From: CAYPKG01 sp964411275
GTDB taxonomy: Bacteria > Bacillota > Clostridia > Christensenellales > CAG-138
Assembly: GCA_964411275.1 (NCBI GenBank)
Contig: CAYPKG010000024.1
Coordinates: 1-28,879, forward strand
DNA length: 28,879 bases
Direction of reading: 5' to 3'
Shown here: in pieces, positions 1 through 7,699 of the stretch
Layout: every line of letters starts with the position of its first letter
Position numbering within the stretch: position 1 is the stretch's first letter
Notes under the pieces: generated by a model
What the model saw: only the letters and a program-made list of their open reading frames with translations
What the model was told of the DNA's origin: nothing
Databases searched by the model: none
Position numbers and translations under genes: made by a program

Positions 1-14
1 TTGATATGCACTGC

Positions 15-26
15 GGGCTGCAGCCC
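15..26. repeat. 12-bp perfect palindrome flanked by TGCACTG direct repeats
   Basis: GGGCTGCAGCCC is a perfect palindrome, and TGCACTG occurs directly on each side of it. It lies just downstream of the leftward GNAT gene, so it could be part of a transcript-end hairpin, but no T-run follows in either direction. The function is not established. Confidence 0.3.
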
Positions 27-50
27 TGCACTGTGGAGGAAGCATGTATT

Positions 51-539
51 TTAGACCATAAGTTCCATAAAGCCAACCATAAAGGGCAAATGGGGAAATT
101 CCCTTGTGCCTGTATGAGTAAAGCCGTATTTCAAATACCAGTTTTTCAATATGGCATTTTGCTCAATAATTCCAATGGTGATGATGTTCCCTCCCAGTTC
201 CCTTACGGTTTTTTTGGCGTAATCCAATAAAATTTTGCCATATCCCCGATGCCTGAGCGCCGGGAGAACAGACAATTTCTCCAACTCAAACCGTCCAGCG
301 CCTTTCTCCTCCAATTCAAAAAAACCGATTAAAGAGGACTGAACAAAAAGGCCATACATCATATTGCCTTTTGACCATTCTAAATCGAGGCGGTCAGTTT
401 TTATAAAAGCACCGTTTGAAGGGCAATTTTCTTTCGTGAGATGAAAAGCTTCCGCCACAGTATGAAAGCTTTTTCTGATGACTTCGGCGCAAGCATGCAG
501 CTCATTGAATTCTATTTTTCGTATGAAGTAATCGGGCAT
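51..539 (-). CDS. GNAT family N-acetyltransferase
   Basis: This predicted cytoplasmic protein of 162 residues should transfer an acetyl group from acetyl-CoA to an amine; the substrate is unknown. The GNAT fold is indicated by the sequence LEKLSVLPALRHRGYGKILL, which holds the beta4 strand and the R/Q-x-x-G-x-G/A acetyl-CoA loop (RHRGYG). The late segment NAILKNWYLKYGFTHTGTRE is the usual beta5-alpha4 'FYeKxGF' region, and the length is normal for the family. I start at 539 because GGAGGT lies 7 bases upstream; a start 15 bases earlier has no such site. The gene begins inside the 3' end of the upstream EamA transporter (38-base overlap), so translation is probably coupled. A link between the two functions, such as acetylation of an exported compound, is only inference. 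Confidence 0.8.
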   Translation of the reverse strand: MPDYFIRKIEFNELHACAEVIRKSFHTVAEAFHLTKENCPSNGAFIKTDRLDLEWSKGNMMYGLFVQSSLIGFFELEEKGAGRFELEKLSVLPALRHRGYGKILLDYAKKTVRELGGNIITIGIIEQNAILKNWYLKYGFTHTGTREFPHLPFMVGFMELMV

Positions 540-1413
540 GAATTTTACCTCCAAAGTTGAATATCAGCAATCCGGTTAAAATGATTATGCCCCCCACAAT
601 CGTTGAGGACTGCGGCCTTTCTTTCGCAATCAGAAAGCCCAATAGGGTGGTTAAAAATGGAGTAATAAACATATAGTTGCTCACAGATGATGTATTCTTG
701 GCTTTAGCGAATGCTTGGGACCATGACAAATAAGCGATCGCGCTTGAAAATATCCCCATTATTATCACATAAAATAATTGTATTGGCGGAGCGTTTTTCA
801 CTTCTGCCAAAGAAGCGGGGGAGAATATACTAAGCATAATGGTACCGGCAAATATGCTGAAAGCAGATGTCTGCAAAGCGGAATATCTCCTTGTCAATTT
901 GCGCTGCAAAATATTATAAATACTTAAAAGAATTGCCGCTGCAAACAGCCAAATCAGCCCTTTGTCAATTGTTAAAACTCCGTTTTGCAGCGTGAGCATC
1001 ACAACGCCCAGAAAAGAAATTACGATAGCCAGCCATTGAAAAGGTTTCAGCCGTTCTTTATAAATGAAACTGGCCAACAGTGCCGTAATGATGGGGACGG
1101 TTGCGATGATCACGCTGCTGGTTGAAGCGGTTACGCTTTCGCAGCCTTTATTAAAAGCAATCATATACAAGAAAAAACCTGCCGCCCCTCCCATGACGAA
1201 CCATTTGATGTCTGATTTTGCCAGGGGCTTCATTTTTGTTGCGATTGCCACAATGATTAAAACCAAGGAGGCGACGAAATATCGCAGAAATCCCAATGAA
1301 TAGGAGGAAAAATAACGCAATGCCATGCGGGTAAAAACATATGCCAGCGACCAAAATACGATGGTGATCATCGCATAGATGTGAAAGCTGTCTTTTATTT
1401 TCACTTTTCTCAT
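502..1413 (-). CDS. EamA/DMT family transporter (RhaT-like permease)
   Basis: This inner-membrane protein of about 303 residues has ten hydrophobic segments in two similar halves, as in the drug/metabolite transporter superfamily. Characteristic stretches are WSLAYVFTRMALRYFSSY near the N-terminus, ASTSSVIIATVPIITALLAS in the first half, and SSVSNYMFITPFLTTLLGF in the second. Such proteins export or import small metabolites; the substrate cannot be read from the sequence. GGGGAG directly abuts the ATG at 1413, so the in-frame GTG at 1404, nine bases from that site, may be the true start. It is divergent from a MocR-type regulator, a frequent pairing in which the regulator controls the transporter. 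The gene overlaps the following GNAT gene and is probably co-transcribed with it. Confidence 0.85.
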   Translation of the reverse strand: MRKVKIKDSFHIYAMITIVFWSLAYVFTRMALRYFSSYSLGFLRYFVASLVLIIVAIATKMKPLAKSDIKWFVMGGAAGFFLYMIAFNKGCESVTASTSSVIIATVPIITALLASFIYKERLKPFQWLAIVISFLGVVMLTLQNGVLTIDKGLIWLFAAAILLSIYNILQRKLTRRYSALQTSAFSIFAGTIMLSIFSPASLAEVKNAPPIQLFYVIIMGIFSSAIAYLSWSQAFAKAKNTSSVSNYMFITPFLTTLLGFLIAKERPQSSTIVGGIIILTGLLIFNFGGKIHARLLHTKNRIQ

Positions 1414-1423
1414 CTCCCCAATC

Positions 1424-1452
1424 TTTACTATGGTTGATCCATACTCTATAAT
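1424..1452 (+). promoter_or_regulatory. Sigma-A promoter of the MocR-type gene
   Basis: TTTACT (1424-1429), a 17-base spacer and TATAAT (1447-1452) face the MocR-type gene. The -10 box sits between the two operator half-sites at 1434-1460, which suggests autoregulation. Confidence 0.55.
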
Positions 1453-1460
1453 TGAACCAT
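1434..1460 (-). promoter_or_regulatory. Probable MocR-family operator (two direct repeats)
   Basis: On the minus strand ATGGTTCAA (1460-1452) and ATGGATCAA (1442-1434) match at 8 of 9 positions and start 18 bases apart. A 7-bp inverted pair, TATGGTT (1429-1435) and AACCATA (1455-1461), is superimposed on them. MocR/GabR/PdxR proteins are known to bind paired direct repeats in their divergent promoters; assigning this site to the adjacent regulator is inference. Confidence 0.5.
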
Positions 1461-1530
1461 AAAATATTGGCTTAGAAAAGTACCAATTAAAGTGTAATTT
1501 TATTGAGCCGGTTATGGAAGGTGAATGGGC

Positions 1531-2928
1531 ATGCTTTTTATTGAGCTGGATAAGGGGTCTAAGCGTTCTTATACAAAACAAATCTATCGGCAATTTCGAG
1601 AGAAAATATTGAATGGAGAATTGAAGCCGGGCGAGCGATTGCCTGCCACAAGGGCATTGTCAAGCGAATTGAGCGTATCGCGAAATACCATTCTATCCGC
1701 TTACGACATGTTGATGTCGGAGGGATATGTTCAAGGCATTATAGGTTCTGGGGTCTATGTCAAGCATGGCGCGCAAGCATTTCATCAGCCGGAGAAAATG
1801 GTTGAAGCCCCATCCCTTGAAGCCGATGACCTGCCGCACAACATGATAAATTTTGACAGCGGTATCCCTGCGTTGGATCTATTCCCCCGCGGCAAATGGA
1901 ATAGGTTTATCACCAAGGCCATGAACGAGGCTCCGCTGTCCGCTCTCGGATATGATTATCCAGAGGGGAGGCCGGAGCTTCGCCGGGTGCTGGCCGCCTA
2001 TTTGAAAAAGGTAAGGGGCGTGGATTGCCACCCGGAGCAGATTATGATTACGGCGGGTACGAAACAGGGTTTATCGCTCATCGCAAAATGTTTGCTCAAT
2101 GAACACAGCGAGGTATGGCTGGAGGATCCGACAAATCGCAATGTAAAAGAGATTTTTTCCTATCATACCGATCACATTATGCCCATAGCCGTGGACGCAC
2201 AGGGGATACAAACCAATCTGTTCCCCAGAAACAAGGCACCGACTTTTCTTTTTGTCACCCCATCCCATCAATTTCCAATGGGCGGCATTTTATCAATTCA
2301 AAGAAGATTAGAGCTGGCTCAATTTGCGCGAGATACAGGCTGCTATATCGTGGAGGACGATTACGACAGCGAATTTCGATACGATGGCGAGCCGCTCAAT
2401 TCCTTATTTGAACTCAACAGGCAACAGGTGATTTACGTGGGAACATTCAGCAAAATACTGTTCCCGTCCCTGCGGCTGGGCTATCTTGTGCTGCCTTATC
2501 CCCTTGTTGAAAAATGCAGGCATTGGAAACGGCTTGGCGATCATCACTCAAATTCCATCAATCAGCTTGCGCTCATGGGGTTTATTGAAAGCGGGGAATT
2601 GGAGCGGCATATTATGCGGTCAAAAAAGATATATGGCAAGCGCCGGGATTTCCTGCTGTCCTTGCTGGAAAAATATTTCCCCCACAAGGTTAAGGTTTAT
2701 GGAGCTCCAGCGGGTATGCACATTGTGGCGGAGTTTGACGGAATTACATTCACTAAGGAATTGGTTGCGCGCTTGAAAGATACCGGTACTTATATTGTTC
2801 CAGTGGAAAACCACGCAATGATCAAAGGCAATCATAGTTCTCAAATCATTTTAGGATATGCGCATCTTAATCAAACCCAAATGGAGGAAGGGATCATCAA
2901 CATAAAAAATGTGCTGGAGAGCAAATAA
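1531..2928 (+). CDS. MocR/GabR-type regulator: GntR helix-turn-helix fused to PLP aminotransferase domain
   Basis: The protein has 465 residues. An N-terminal winged helix (about residues 10-75) includes LKPGERLPATRALSSELSVS and RNTILSAYDMLMSEGYV. A fold-type I aminotransferase-like domain (about 110-460) follows. The PLP-binding lysine is seen in YVGTFSKILFPSLRLGYLV (Lys about 308), with the typical ITAGTKQGLSLIAKCLL and VEDDYDSEFRYDGEPL. MocR proteins sense PLP with an amine or amino acid, and usually regulate a divergent gene. Here that gene is the EamA transporter and its downstream GNAT gene. GGAAGG lies nine bases before the ATG at 1531, whereas the ATG at 1525 is too close to that site. 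The gene has its own promoter at 1424. The effector is unknown. Confidence 0.9.
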   Translation: MLFIELDKGSKRSYTKQIYRQFREKILNGELKPGERLPATRALSSELSVSRNTILSAYDMLMSEGYVQGIIGSGVYVKHGAQAFHQPEKMVEAPSLEADDLPHNMINFDSGIPALDLFPRGKWNRFITKAMNEAPLSALGYDYPEGRPELRRVLAAYLKKVRGVDCHPEQIMITAGTKQGLSLIAKCLLNEHSEVWLEDPTNRNVKEIFSYHTDHIMPIAVDAQGIQTNLFPRNKAPTFLFVTPSHQFPMGGILSIQRRLELAQFARDTGCYIVEDDYDSEFRYDGEPLNSLFELNRQQVIYVGTFSKILFPSLRLGYLVLPYPLVEKCRHWKRLGDHHSNSINQLALMGFIESGELERHIMRSKKIYGKRRDFLLSLLEKYFPHKVKVYGAPAGMHIVAEFDGITFTKELVARLKDTGTYIVPVENHAMIKGNHSSQIILGYAHLNQTQMEEGIINIKNVLESK

Positions 2929-3057
2929 CCATATTCAGCTTAAGCAGCTTTACACGGGTGATAATAAAAAAAGATGCGCTACATTTAAATCCTTTTCCTT
3001 GTTTGCCCGTTCATATAGTTAGAGCAGGGAATTCACCGCGAAGGGAGGTCGGCGGCA

Positions 3058-3597
3058 ACGGAAGATTACATATTGATCAGGCGAACTATGGCAGGCGACA
3101 ATAAAGCCTTTGATGCGCTGGTAAGAAAACACTATCAAAATATCTACGCGTATTGCTATCGCAGAATGAGAGATGAAAATACCGCCGCCGATTTGACCCA
3201 AGATGTTTTTCTTAAAGTCGTTGCGGCGATTTATCAATATCGCTTTACGGGCAAGTTTACCAATTTTATTTTTACCGTGGCAGTCAATACCTGCAACGAC
3301 TATTTGCGAAAAAGCAAGGCGATGACCGATTGCGATATGGAAGCCCTGCCTTCTACCGATCGGCTTCCCCTGGACACCATCATTCAGAATGAAGAGGGGG
3401 AGCGCTTGCAGCACCTAATGGCTTCGCTCCCCGATATGCAAAGGGAAACATTGATCCTGTATTACTACCACGACATGAAAGCCAAGGACATCGCCAAGAT
3501 TACCGGCGTTCCTGTGGCGACGGCTAAATCAAGGATAAAGCAGGGGCTTGATAAGCTCAAAAAAGCATATGGAAAGGATGAAGCGCGTGAAATATAG
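3058..3597 (+). CDS. ECF-type RNA polymerase sigma factor
   Basis: The roughly 180-residue protein has sigma region 2 (AFDALVRKHYQNIYAYCYRR and TAADLTQDVFLKV) and region 4 (LPDMQRETLILYYYHDMKAK, then IAKITGVPVATAKSRIKQGL). There is no region 1.1 or 3, so it is an ECF sigma. It should direct polymerase to a small regulon, probably including its own operon. The start is odd. AAGGGAGGT (3041-3049) is perfectly placed for a codon at 3058, but that codon is ACG; the next usable start is TTG at 3073, 23 bases from the site. The extra residues TEDYIL before IRRTMAGD fit the family N-terminus, so I place the start at the ACG. The next gene overlaps the 3' end, which suggests translational coupling. 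Confidence 0.85.
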   Translation, partial: TEDYILIRRTMAGDNKAFDALVRKHYQNIYAYCYRRMRDENTAADLTQDVFLKVVAAIYQYRFTGKFTNFIFTVAVNTCNDYLRKSKAMTDCDMEALPSTDRLPLDTIIQNEEGERLQHLMASLPDMQRETLILYYYHDMKAKDIAKITGVPVATAKSRIKQGLDKLKKAYGKDEAREI

Positions 3598-4339
3598 AAG
3601 GCAAAACGGCATGTTTTTTCCCGGCGAAAGCATACCCCCCTCAAACGAAAGCCGGATCAAGCAAACCATAGCCTTGGGACAGGAGTATATGCAGCGGCAT
3701 ATCCCCGAGAAAACTCCTTTTTTAAGCCTGTTCCATGAACAAGTGAAATATATATCGCCTTTCTTGTGGATCACACAGTTTGCCGCCCTGATCATCATAC
3801 TCTCAGCGACCATGGGCGGCGAACCGAATGTATTGACGGCGCAAAACATGCTGTTTCAGCTTGCGCCGCTCTCGGCATTGTTCGCTGTGCCCGAACTCAT
3901 GAAAGGCAGCCTGTACAATATGTCGGAATTGGAAAGCAGCTGTAAAAACAGCGGCAGCGTTATTCTGCTGATGCGCCTGATTGCCGTTGGATGTATCAAT
4001 ATGGCTACACTGCTCCTGTTTACAGGTATTATGACCGGAACTTGGCAGCAAAGCTTTTTCTCGCTGATATTGTACGCGGTTGTCCCATATAACTTAGTCA
4101 ATGTGATATGCCTCGCCTTGATCCTAATGTTAAAAATCAGGGGAAGCAATGCGGCATTGACGGTATCCGTACTATCAGCCGCTATCGTGTTTACCCTCCC
4201 CATGGGGGTGATCTCACTTGGCGACATCAGCAATATGACAATGCTTGCCGCTTTTATTGGAACGGCGGCGCTGTTATATTTCCAAATGGTTCAGGTATTA
4301 AAGTCTATGCCGGCAGGAGGGCATATTGCATGGAATTGA
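3587..4339 (+). CDS. Six-TM membrane protein of the ECF sigma/ABC operon
   Basis: I do not recognise a named family. The protein is about 250 residues: a hydrophilic N-terminal tail of about 60 residues, then roughly six hydrophobic segments (for example ISPFLWITQFAALIIILSAT, LMRLIAVGCINMATLLLFTG and VSVLSAAIVFTLPMGVISL). It occupies the place usual for an anti-sigma factor and overlaps the sigma gene, so it may tether or inhibit the sigma factor through the N-terminal tail. No HxxxCxxC zinc anti-sigma motif is present. The GTG at 3587 lies nine bases after GGAAAGG; ATGs at 3569 and 3578 are alternatives. Its stop overlaps the ABC ATPase start by ten bases, so the operon is tightly coupled. 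A part in the ABC export complex is the other possibility. Confidence 0.65.
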   Translation: MKYRRQNGMFFPGESIPPSNESRIKQTIALGQEYMQRHIPEKTPFLSLFHEQVKYISPFLWITQFAALIIILSATMGGEPNVLTAQNMLFQLAPLSALFAVPELMKGSLYNMSELESSCKNSGSVILLMRLIAVGCINMATLLLFTGIMTGTWQQSFFSLILYAVVPYNLVNVICLALILMLKIRGSNAALTVSVLSAAIVFTLPMGVISLGDISNMTMLAAFIGTAALLYFQMVQVLKSMPAGGHIAWN

Positions 4340-5217
4340 GGATTGACAAACTATCAAAGCAGTACGGTGCGAAGATCGCCGTGGATTGTTTTGAAACCAC
4401 CATCAGCGATGGCGTTCACGCATTGCTTGGCGCCAACGGCTCCGGGAAAACCACGCTTATGCGCATGCTTTGCGATGTATTGCGCCCAACAAGCGGAAAC
4501 GTTCTGCTGGACGGGACGGGCATATCGGTCATGGGCGAACAATACCGTGAGCTGCTGGGCTATTTGCCGCAAAACTTTGGATACTACCCCAATTTTACGG
4601 GCTGGGATTTTATGATGTACCTTGCCGCTTTGAAGGGTCTGCCTAAGATGACCGCTTCTCAGCGGTGCGAGGAATTGTTAAAATTGGTCGGTCTTTTCGA
4701 GGTACGCAAGAAAAAAATCAAGACATACTCCGGCGGCATGCGCCAGAGGATTGGAATAGCCCAGGCGTTGATCAACGACCCCAAGATTTTGATTTTGGAC
4801 GAGCCCACAGCAGGGCTTGATCCGAAAGAGCGCGCAAAATTTCGCAATATCATCAGCGGTTTATCCGCCAATAAGATTGTTTTGCTGTCCACCCATATTG
4901 TTTCGGATATCGAGTATATCGCGGATGATATTATGATTATGAAGCGAGGCAAGCTAGCATTGCGCGACAATGCCCATCGTATCTGCAATGTGATCGAAGA
5001 AATGGTATGGACCTGCACGGTGCCCGCCTCTGTCGCGGATAAAATGCAGGGCGAGCACATTATCAGCAATCTTCGCCATACGGGGGAACAGATTGAACTT
5101 AGAATTGTATCGGAAGAAAAGCCACATGACAGCGCCGTTCAAGTTCCGCCCAATTTAGAGGATCTATACCTCTATTTCTTTAGAGAGGATAAAAACAATG
5201 AGCTTAACGAAATATGA
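4330..5217 (+). CDS. ABC transporter ATP-binding protein
   Basis: This 295-residue cytoplasmic ATPase energises the permease encoded next. It has the full set of motifs: Walker A GANGSGKT (34-41), Q-loop at LPQ81, signature SGGMRQ (134-139), Walker B ILILDEP (153-159) and the H-loop His189 in LLSTHI. The C-terminal 90 residues are a poorly conserved tail, as in ABC-2 exporter ATPases (CcmA/NatA type). AGGAGGG lies eight bases upstream of the ATG. The gene overlaps the membrane protein before it by 10 bases and the permease after it by 20. The substrate is unknown; ABC-2 systems controlled by an ECF sigma often act in peptide or envelope-stress resistance, which is inference here. Confidence 0.9.
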   Translation: MELRIDKLSKQYGAKIAVDCFETTISDGVHALLGANGSGKTTLMRMLCDVLRPTSGNVLLDGTGISVMGEQYRELLGYLPQNFGYYPNFTGWDFMMYLAALKGLPKMTASQRCEELLKLVGLFEVRKKKIKTYSGGMRQRIGIAQALINDPKILILDEPTAGLDPKERAKFRNIISGLSANKIVLLSTHIVSDIEYIADDIMIMKRGKLALRDNAHRICNVIEEMVWTCTVPASVADKMQGEHIISNLRHTGEQIELRIVSEEKPHDSAVQVPPNLEDLYLYFFREDKNNELNEI

Positions 5218-5998
5218 GCTGTTGAAAATATTGAAAACGCCTGTTACGGCCATCGCAATTGCCGTAGTGCTTTTGTTAAATCTTTATATGCTGCTGCTGG
5301 GAAGTCAAAACGGAAATTACTGCGCGAACGAGTCTCCTTTTCACACCGATATAGAACGCTTAAAGCAAGACGGGGCATATTTTGCGGGCGAAATAACCGA
5401 CGCGTGGAATCAAAAATATAAAGCAGAAGCAGATGCGATCATCAACGACCCCGCCAATCATGTGCCGGAAACAGAAAAAGAGCAAATCAGGCGGGAGCTT
5501 CAATTGAAATATTCGGATGAAGCCATTGCCAACATGGGAAACTTTATCTATTTGAAGGAAACCATCATCCATTCCAACGAGTATCAGAAATACGAGTCCA
5601 TGGAGTTTGCCTCCTGCTTCTATGAAAGGGCGGCCCAGGTCGGTTCTTCCATTGCGGATGGGTACAGGGAGCGTTACCCGGGTATAAAAGGTGAAACTCT
5701 CGGGGCCAAAACGGAAGAGATGTATGGATACATGGCGAAAGGCTACAGGGCAATCTATGATTACGATTACGGGTATTGGAAGCTGCGCAATATGCACGCC
5801 ACCTACCCGTTTACCATAGGGCTGATCATATTGATTGCCCTTGCACCCATGTTTGCGTCCGAGTATTCCGGCAAAACAGATGCGCTTCTTTTGACGTCAA
5901 AGCATGGAAAAAGGCGGCTTATTTATGCTAAGCTCAAAGGGGGATGCTATTTGCACTGCTGTCTTGGGTTGCGATTGAGCTTTTTAACTCGCTGCTGA
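5198..5998 (+). CDS. ABC-2 permease, N-terminal part (frameshifted gene)
   Basis: This is the first part of a membrane permease. It has one TM segment near the N-terminus (ITKxxx-like tail then TAIAIAVVLLLNLYMLLLG), a large external domain of about 170 residues rich in charged residues, and a second TM segment (FTIGLIILIALAPMFASEY) followed by the usual ABC-2 motif SGKTDALLLTSKHGKRRLIY. The frame is lost at the G-run 5939-5943; after that it reads about 18 unrelated residues to a stop. Adding one G there joins it to the frame from 5944, giving a normal permease of about 417 residues ending at 6447. GAGAGG lies upstream of the ATG. It is either a real recent inactivation or a homopolymer sequencing error. 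Confidence 0.75.
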   Translation: MSLTKYELLKILKTPVTAIAIAVVLLLNLYMLLLGSQNGNYCANESPFHTDIERLKQDGAYFAGEITDAWNQKYKAEADAIINDPANHVPETEKEQIRRELQLKYSDEAIANMGNFIYLKETIIHSNEYQKYESMEFASCFYERAAQVGSSIADGYRERYPGIKGETLGAKTEEMYGYMAKGYRAIYDYDYGYWKLRNMHATYPFTIGLIILIALAPMFASEYSGKTDALLLTSKHGKRRLIYAKLKGGCYLHCCLGLRLSFLTRC

Positions 5999-6447
5999 TA
6001 TTTGGTATCTATGGCACGACGGGCTGGGAGGCCTATTGGCAGAATTGGATGCTGGACTGGTCGCCATTCGCGTTTAATCAGCTGCAGATCACTCTGGTTA
6101 CCATTGGGACGAGTTTACTGGGCGCACTCTTTATGGCTGGAAGCATTATGCTGATTTCGGCACTCTCAAAAAATCAGTTTGTGAGCCTGTTGATTGGCGG
6201 CGTTATGCTCCTGCTGCCCATCTTTAGCTTCGCTTTAGCGGATTATGAAGTAGTTCAAACGATCTTCCATTTCATGCCCACGAGGATTTTAACGGCAATC
6301 AACCAATGGCAGTGGTTTGATCTTGCGTATCTGTTTGGAAAAGCCATCCCGCTGCAATATGTAATCACCGTGTCAGCAGCGCTTGTATTAACAATCAGCA
6401 TGGTATTGAGCTTCTTTACTTTCAAGCGGCATCAAGTGGAAAATTAA
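5944..6447 (+). CDS. ABC-2 permease, C-terminal part (frameshifted gene)
   Basis: These 167 residues carry the remaining membrane segments of the permease (MLFALLSWVAIELFNSLLIF, TLVTIGTSLLGALFMAGSIM, FVSLLIGGVMLLLPIFSFAL and VITVSAALVLTISMVLSFF). The alternating hydrophobic and short polar loops match the C-terminal half of ABC-2 permeases. It is not a free-standing gene: the ATG at 5944 directly abuts the G-run with no spacing for ribosome binding, and residues LKGG|MLFALL join naturally across the shift. The lipoprotein gene follows after 12 bases, so the operon continues past the break. Confidence 0.7.
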   Translation: MLFALLSWVAIELFNSLLIFGIYGTTGWEAYWQNWMLDWSPFAFNQLQITLVTIGTSLLGALFMAGSIMLISALSKNQFVSLLIGGVMLLLPIFSFALADYEVVQTIFHFMPTRILTAINQWQWFDLAYLFGKAIPLQYVITVSAALVLTISMVLSFFTFKRHQVEN

Positions 6448-6459
6448 GGGGGGTATAGT

Positions 6460-7071
6460 ATGAAAAACATATCTATTCTACTTGTCTTGCTGCTATTCTT
6501 TTTAAGCGGCTGCACAGGCAAAGAAAAACCAGCGAACCCGGTTTCCACTCCTTATGTTGTTCAGGAGAATTCCACCATAGAGATAGACAATTCGGAGCTG
6601 GTGAAGGCTGAGGTTCAGGGCCGCTTGCCGATCAGTACAGAGAGCATAAAAGCGGTTTTGACAGATACCGGGCGCTTTACCCATAACCGCGTTGAACTGC
6701 CCGGCGGCAATATAGATTTGCATTTTTCATTGGATCAGCCGGAGGGGGACGATTTCCCAGGGGCGGCCAGAATATTTTTCTGCGTATTAAGTGAAAATAC
6801 CACAGAAATTATTTCCTATAACTTCAGCAAAGTAACGGTCAATGGAAATCAGCAAGACGCCATCAAATGGGGGCTGAACTTGATTTTGCAAATATTTGAT
6901 ACCGGGCTTACGGATGAAATATGGGCTGATATTATGGAAATCGCCTCAAAATCTGAAGATGCAGGCGCGATGGGTACGGATTATGAGGGTTATTCAGACG
7001 AAGAAGCCGGTATTGGGCTTACATACGCCGACCTTGGCGAAACCGTACAGATTGATATTAGGCCGTATTGA
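6460..7071 (+). CDS. Predicted lipoprotein of the ECF/ABC operon
   Basis: The 203-residue protein begins with a short positive region, a hydrophobic core (ISILLVLLLFFL) and the lipobox LSGC, so it is expected to be lipid-anchored outside the membrane at Cys18. The mature part has no recognised domain; acidic stretches occur near the C-terminus (DYEGYSDEEAGIGLTYADLG). AAGGGGGG precedes the ATG. As the last gene of the sigma/ABC operon it could serve as a substrate-binding or sensing partner of the transporter, which is inference from position only. Confidence 0.7.
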   Translation: MKNISILLVLLLFFLSGCTGKEKPANPVSTPYVVQENSTIEIDNSELVKAEVQGRLPISTESIKAVLTDTGRFTHNRVELPGGNIDLHFSLDQPEGDDFPGAARIFFCVLSENTTEIISYNFSKVTVNGNQQDAIKWGLNLILQIFDTGLTDEIWADIMEIASKSEDAGAMGTDYEGYSDEEAGIGLTYADLGETVQIDIRPY

Positions 7072-7129
7072 CGAGCATCCGTACACCAGATCTGGCGCAG
7101 GTTAAGAACCGCTCCAACATGAGTTTAAC

Positions 7130-7158
7130 TTGTTATACACTAAAATCCAATGTATAAT
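7130..7158 (+). promoter_or_regulatory. Sigma-A promoter
   Basis: TTGTTA (7130-7135), a 17-base spacer and a perfect TATAAT (7153-7158) lie 40 bases before the small helical gene. The gene therefore has its own transcript, separate from the ECF operon. Confidence 0.7.
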
Positions 7159-7197
7159 CAGAACACATAGCAAAGTATAGGAAAGGGGGAGATTTTT

Positions 7198-7494
7198 TTG
7201 GAAAACTTGTCTGAAATCAGGGATAACATAAGAAAAATAAAGCCTCTTGAAAACAGGATATCAAAACTGGATGAGCGGCTATATCATGCTGAAACAGAGG
7301 TTGATTTTTGGTTTGATAATATCTTTACCGATGTTTCCGTTCGCTATCAAATACGCGATAATATCGAACAGCTTGACGGTTTACTGAGCGGGCTGAATAA
7401 CGTTGAAACGCTATTAAATGATAAGGCCCGTGAGATAAACGCACGCCTTGACGATATGAAACGAAAACAAGAGGATTTACTGGTGTTATACTAA
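7198..7494 (+). CDS. Small helical (coiled-coil-like) hypothetical protein
   Basis: I do not recognise this 98-residue protein. It is charged, lacks signal or membrane segments, and is predicted helical throughout, with heptad-like runs (IRKIKPLENRISKLDERLYH and LLNDKAREINARLDDMKRKQ). The start is TTG at 7198, after GGAAAGGGGGAG and a T-run. A strong promoter at 7130 serves it. It is the last gene before the palindromic element 7505-7699, whose terminator at 7584 would end its transcript. Confidence 0.6.
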   Translation: MENLSEIRDNIRKIKPLENRISKLDERLYHAETEVDFWFDNIFTDVSVRYQIRDNIEQLDGLLSGLNNVETLLNDKAREINARLDDMKRKQEDLLVLY

Positions 7495-7504
7495 GTAATA
7501 TTGG

Positions 7505-7699
7505 TGTAACTTCGGGCTGTAGCAGTAATCATGATTACTGCATAACAGTAGGATTTTTCTCCTCCGGAGAAAACCCGGGGCCTAAAAAGGCGTCACTGGC
7601 GCCTTTTTGCGGCTCTTCTAGCCGCCGGCCCGCTGTAGCGCCAAGTGCATCTGAATAATTATGCTTGGTATGCACTTAGCGCTACAGCCCCAAGTTACA
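7505..7699. mobile_element. 195-bp MITE-like element with 19-bp terminal inverted repeats
   Basis: The ends TGTAACTTCGGGCTGTAGC (7505-7523) and its inverted copy (7681-7699) match at 18 of 19 positions. Inside are a perfect 20-bp palindrome (7522-7541), an 8-bp stem with 3-base loop (7555-7573), a terminator hairpin (7584-7608), and a 19-bp inverted repeat with one mismatch (7632-7650 with 7670-7688). No coding sequence is supported inside. It lies between converging genes. It may be a non-autonomous mobile element or a structured RNA/terminator module; no clear target duplication is visible beyond GG on both sides. Confidence 0.5.
7584..7608. terminator. Bidirectional rho-independent terminator
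   Basis: AAAAAGGCG (7584-7592) and CGCCTTTTT (7600-7608) form a perfect 9-bp stem with a 7-base loop, giving T5 in either direction. It separates the rightward helical gene from the leftward acyl-CoA synthetase. Confidence 0.75.

Noticed and set aside
5935..5946. Programmed -1 frameshift in the ABC permease
   Set aside because: The sequence C AAA GGG does not match the X XXY YYZ slippery pattern and no downstream stimulatory hairpin is obvious; a one-base deletion or error explains it more simply.
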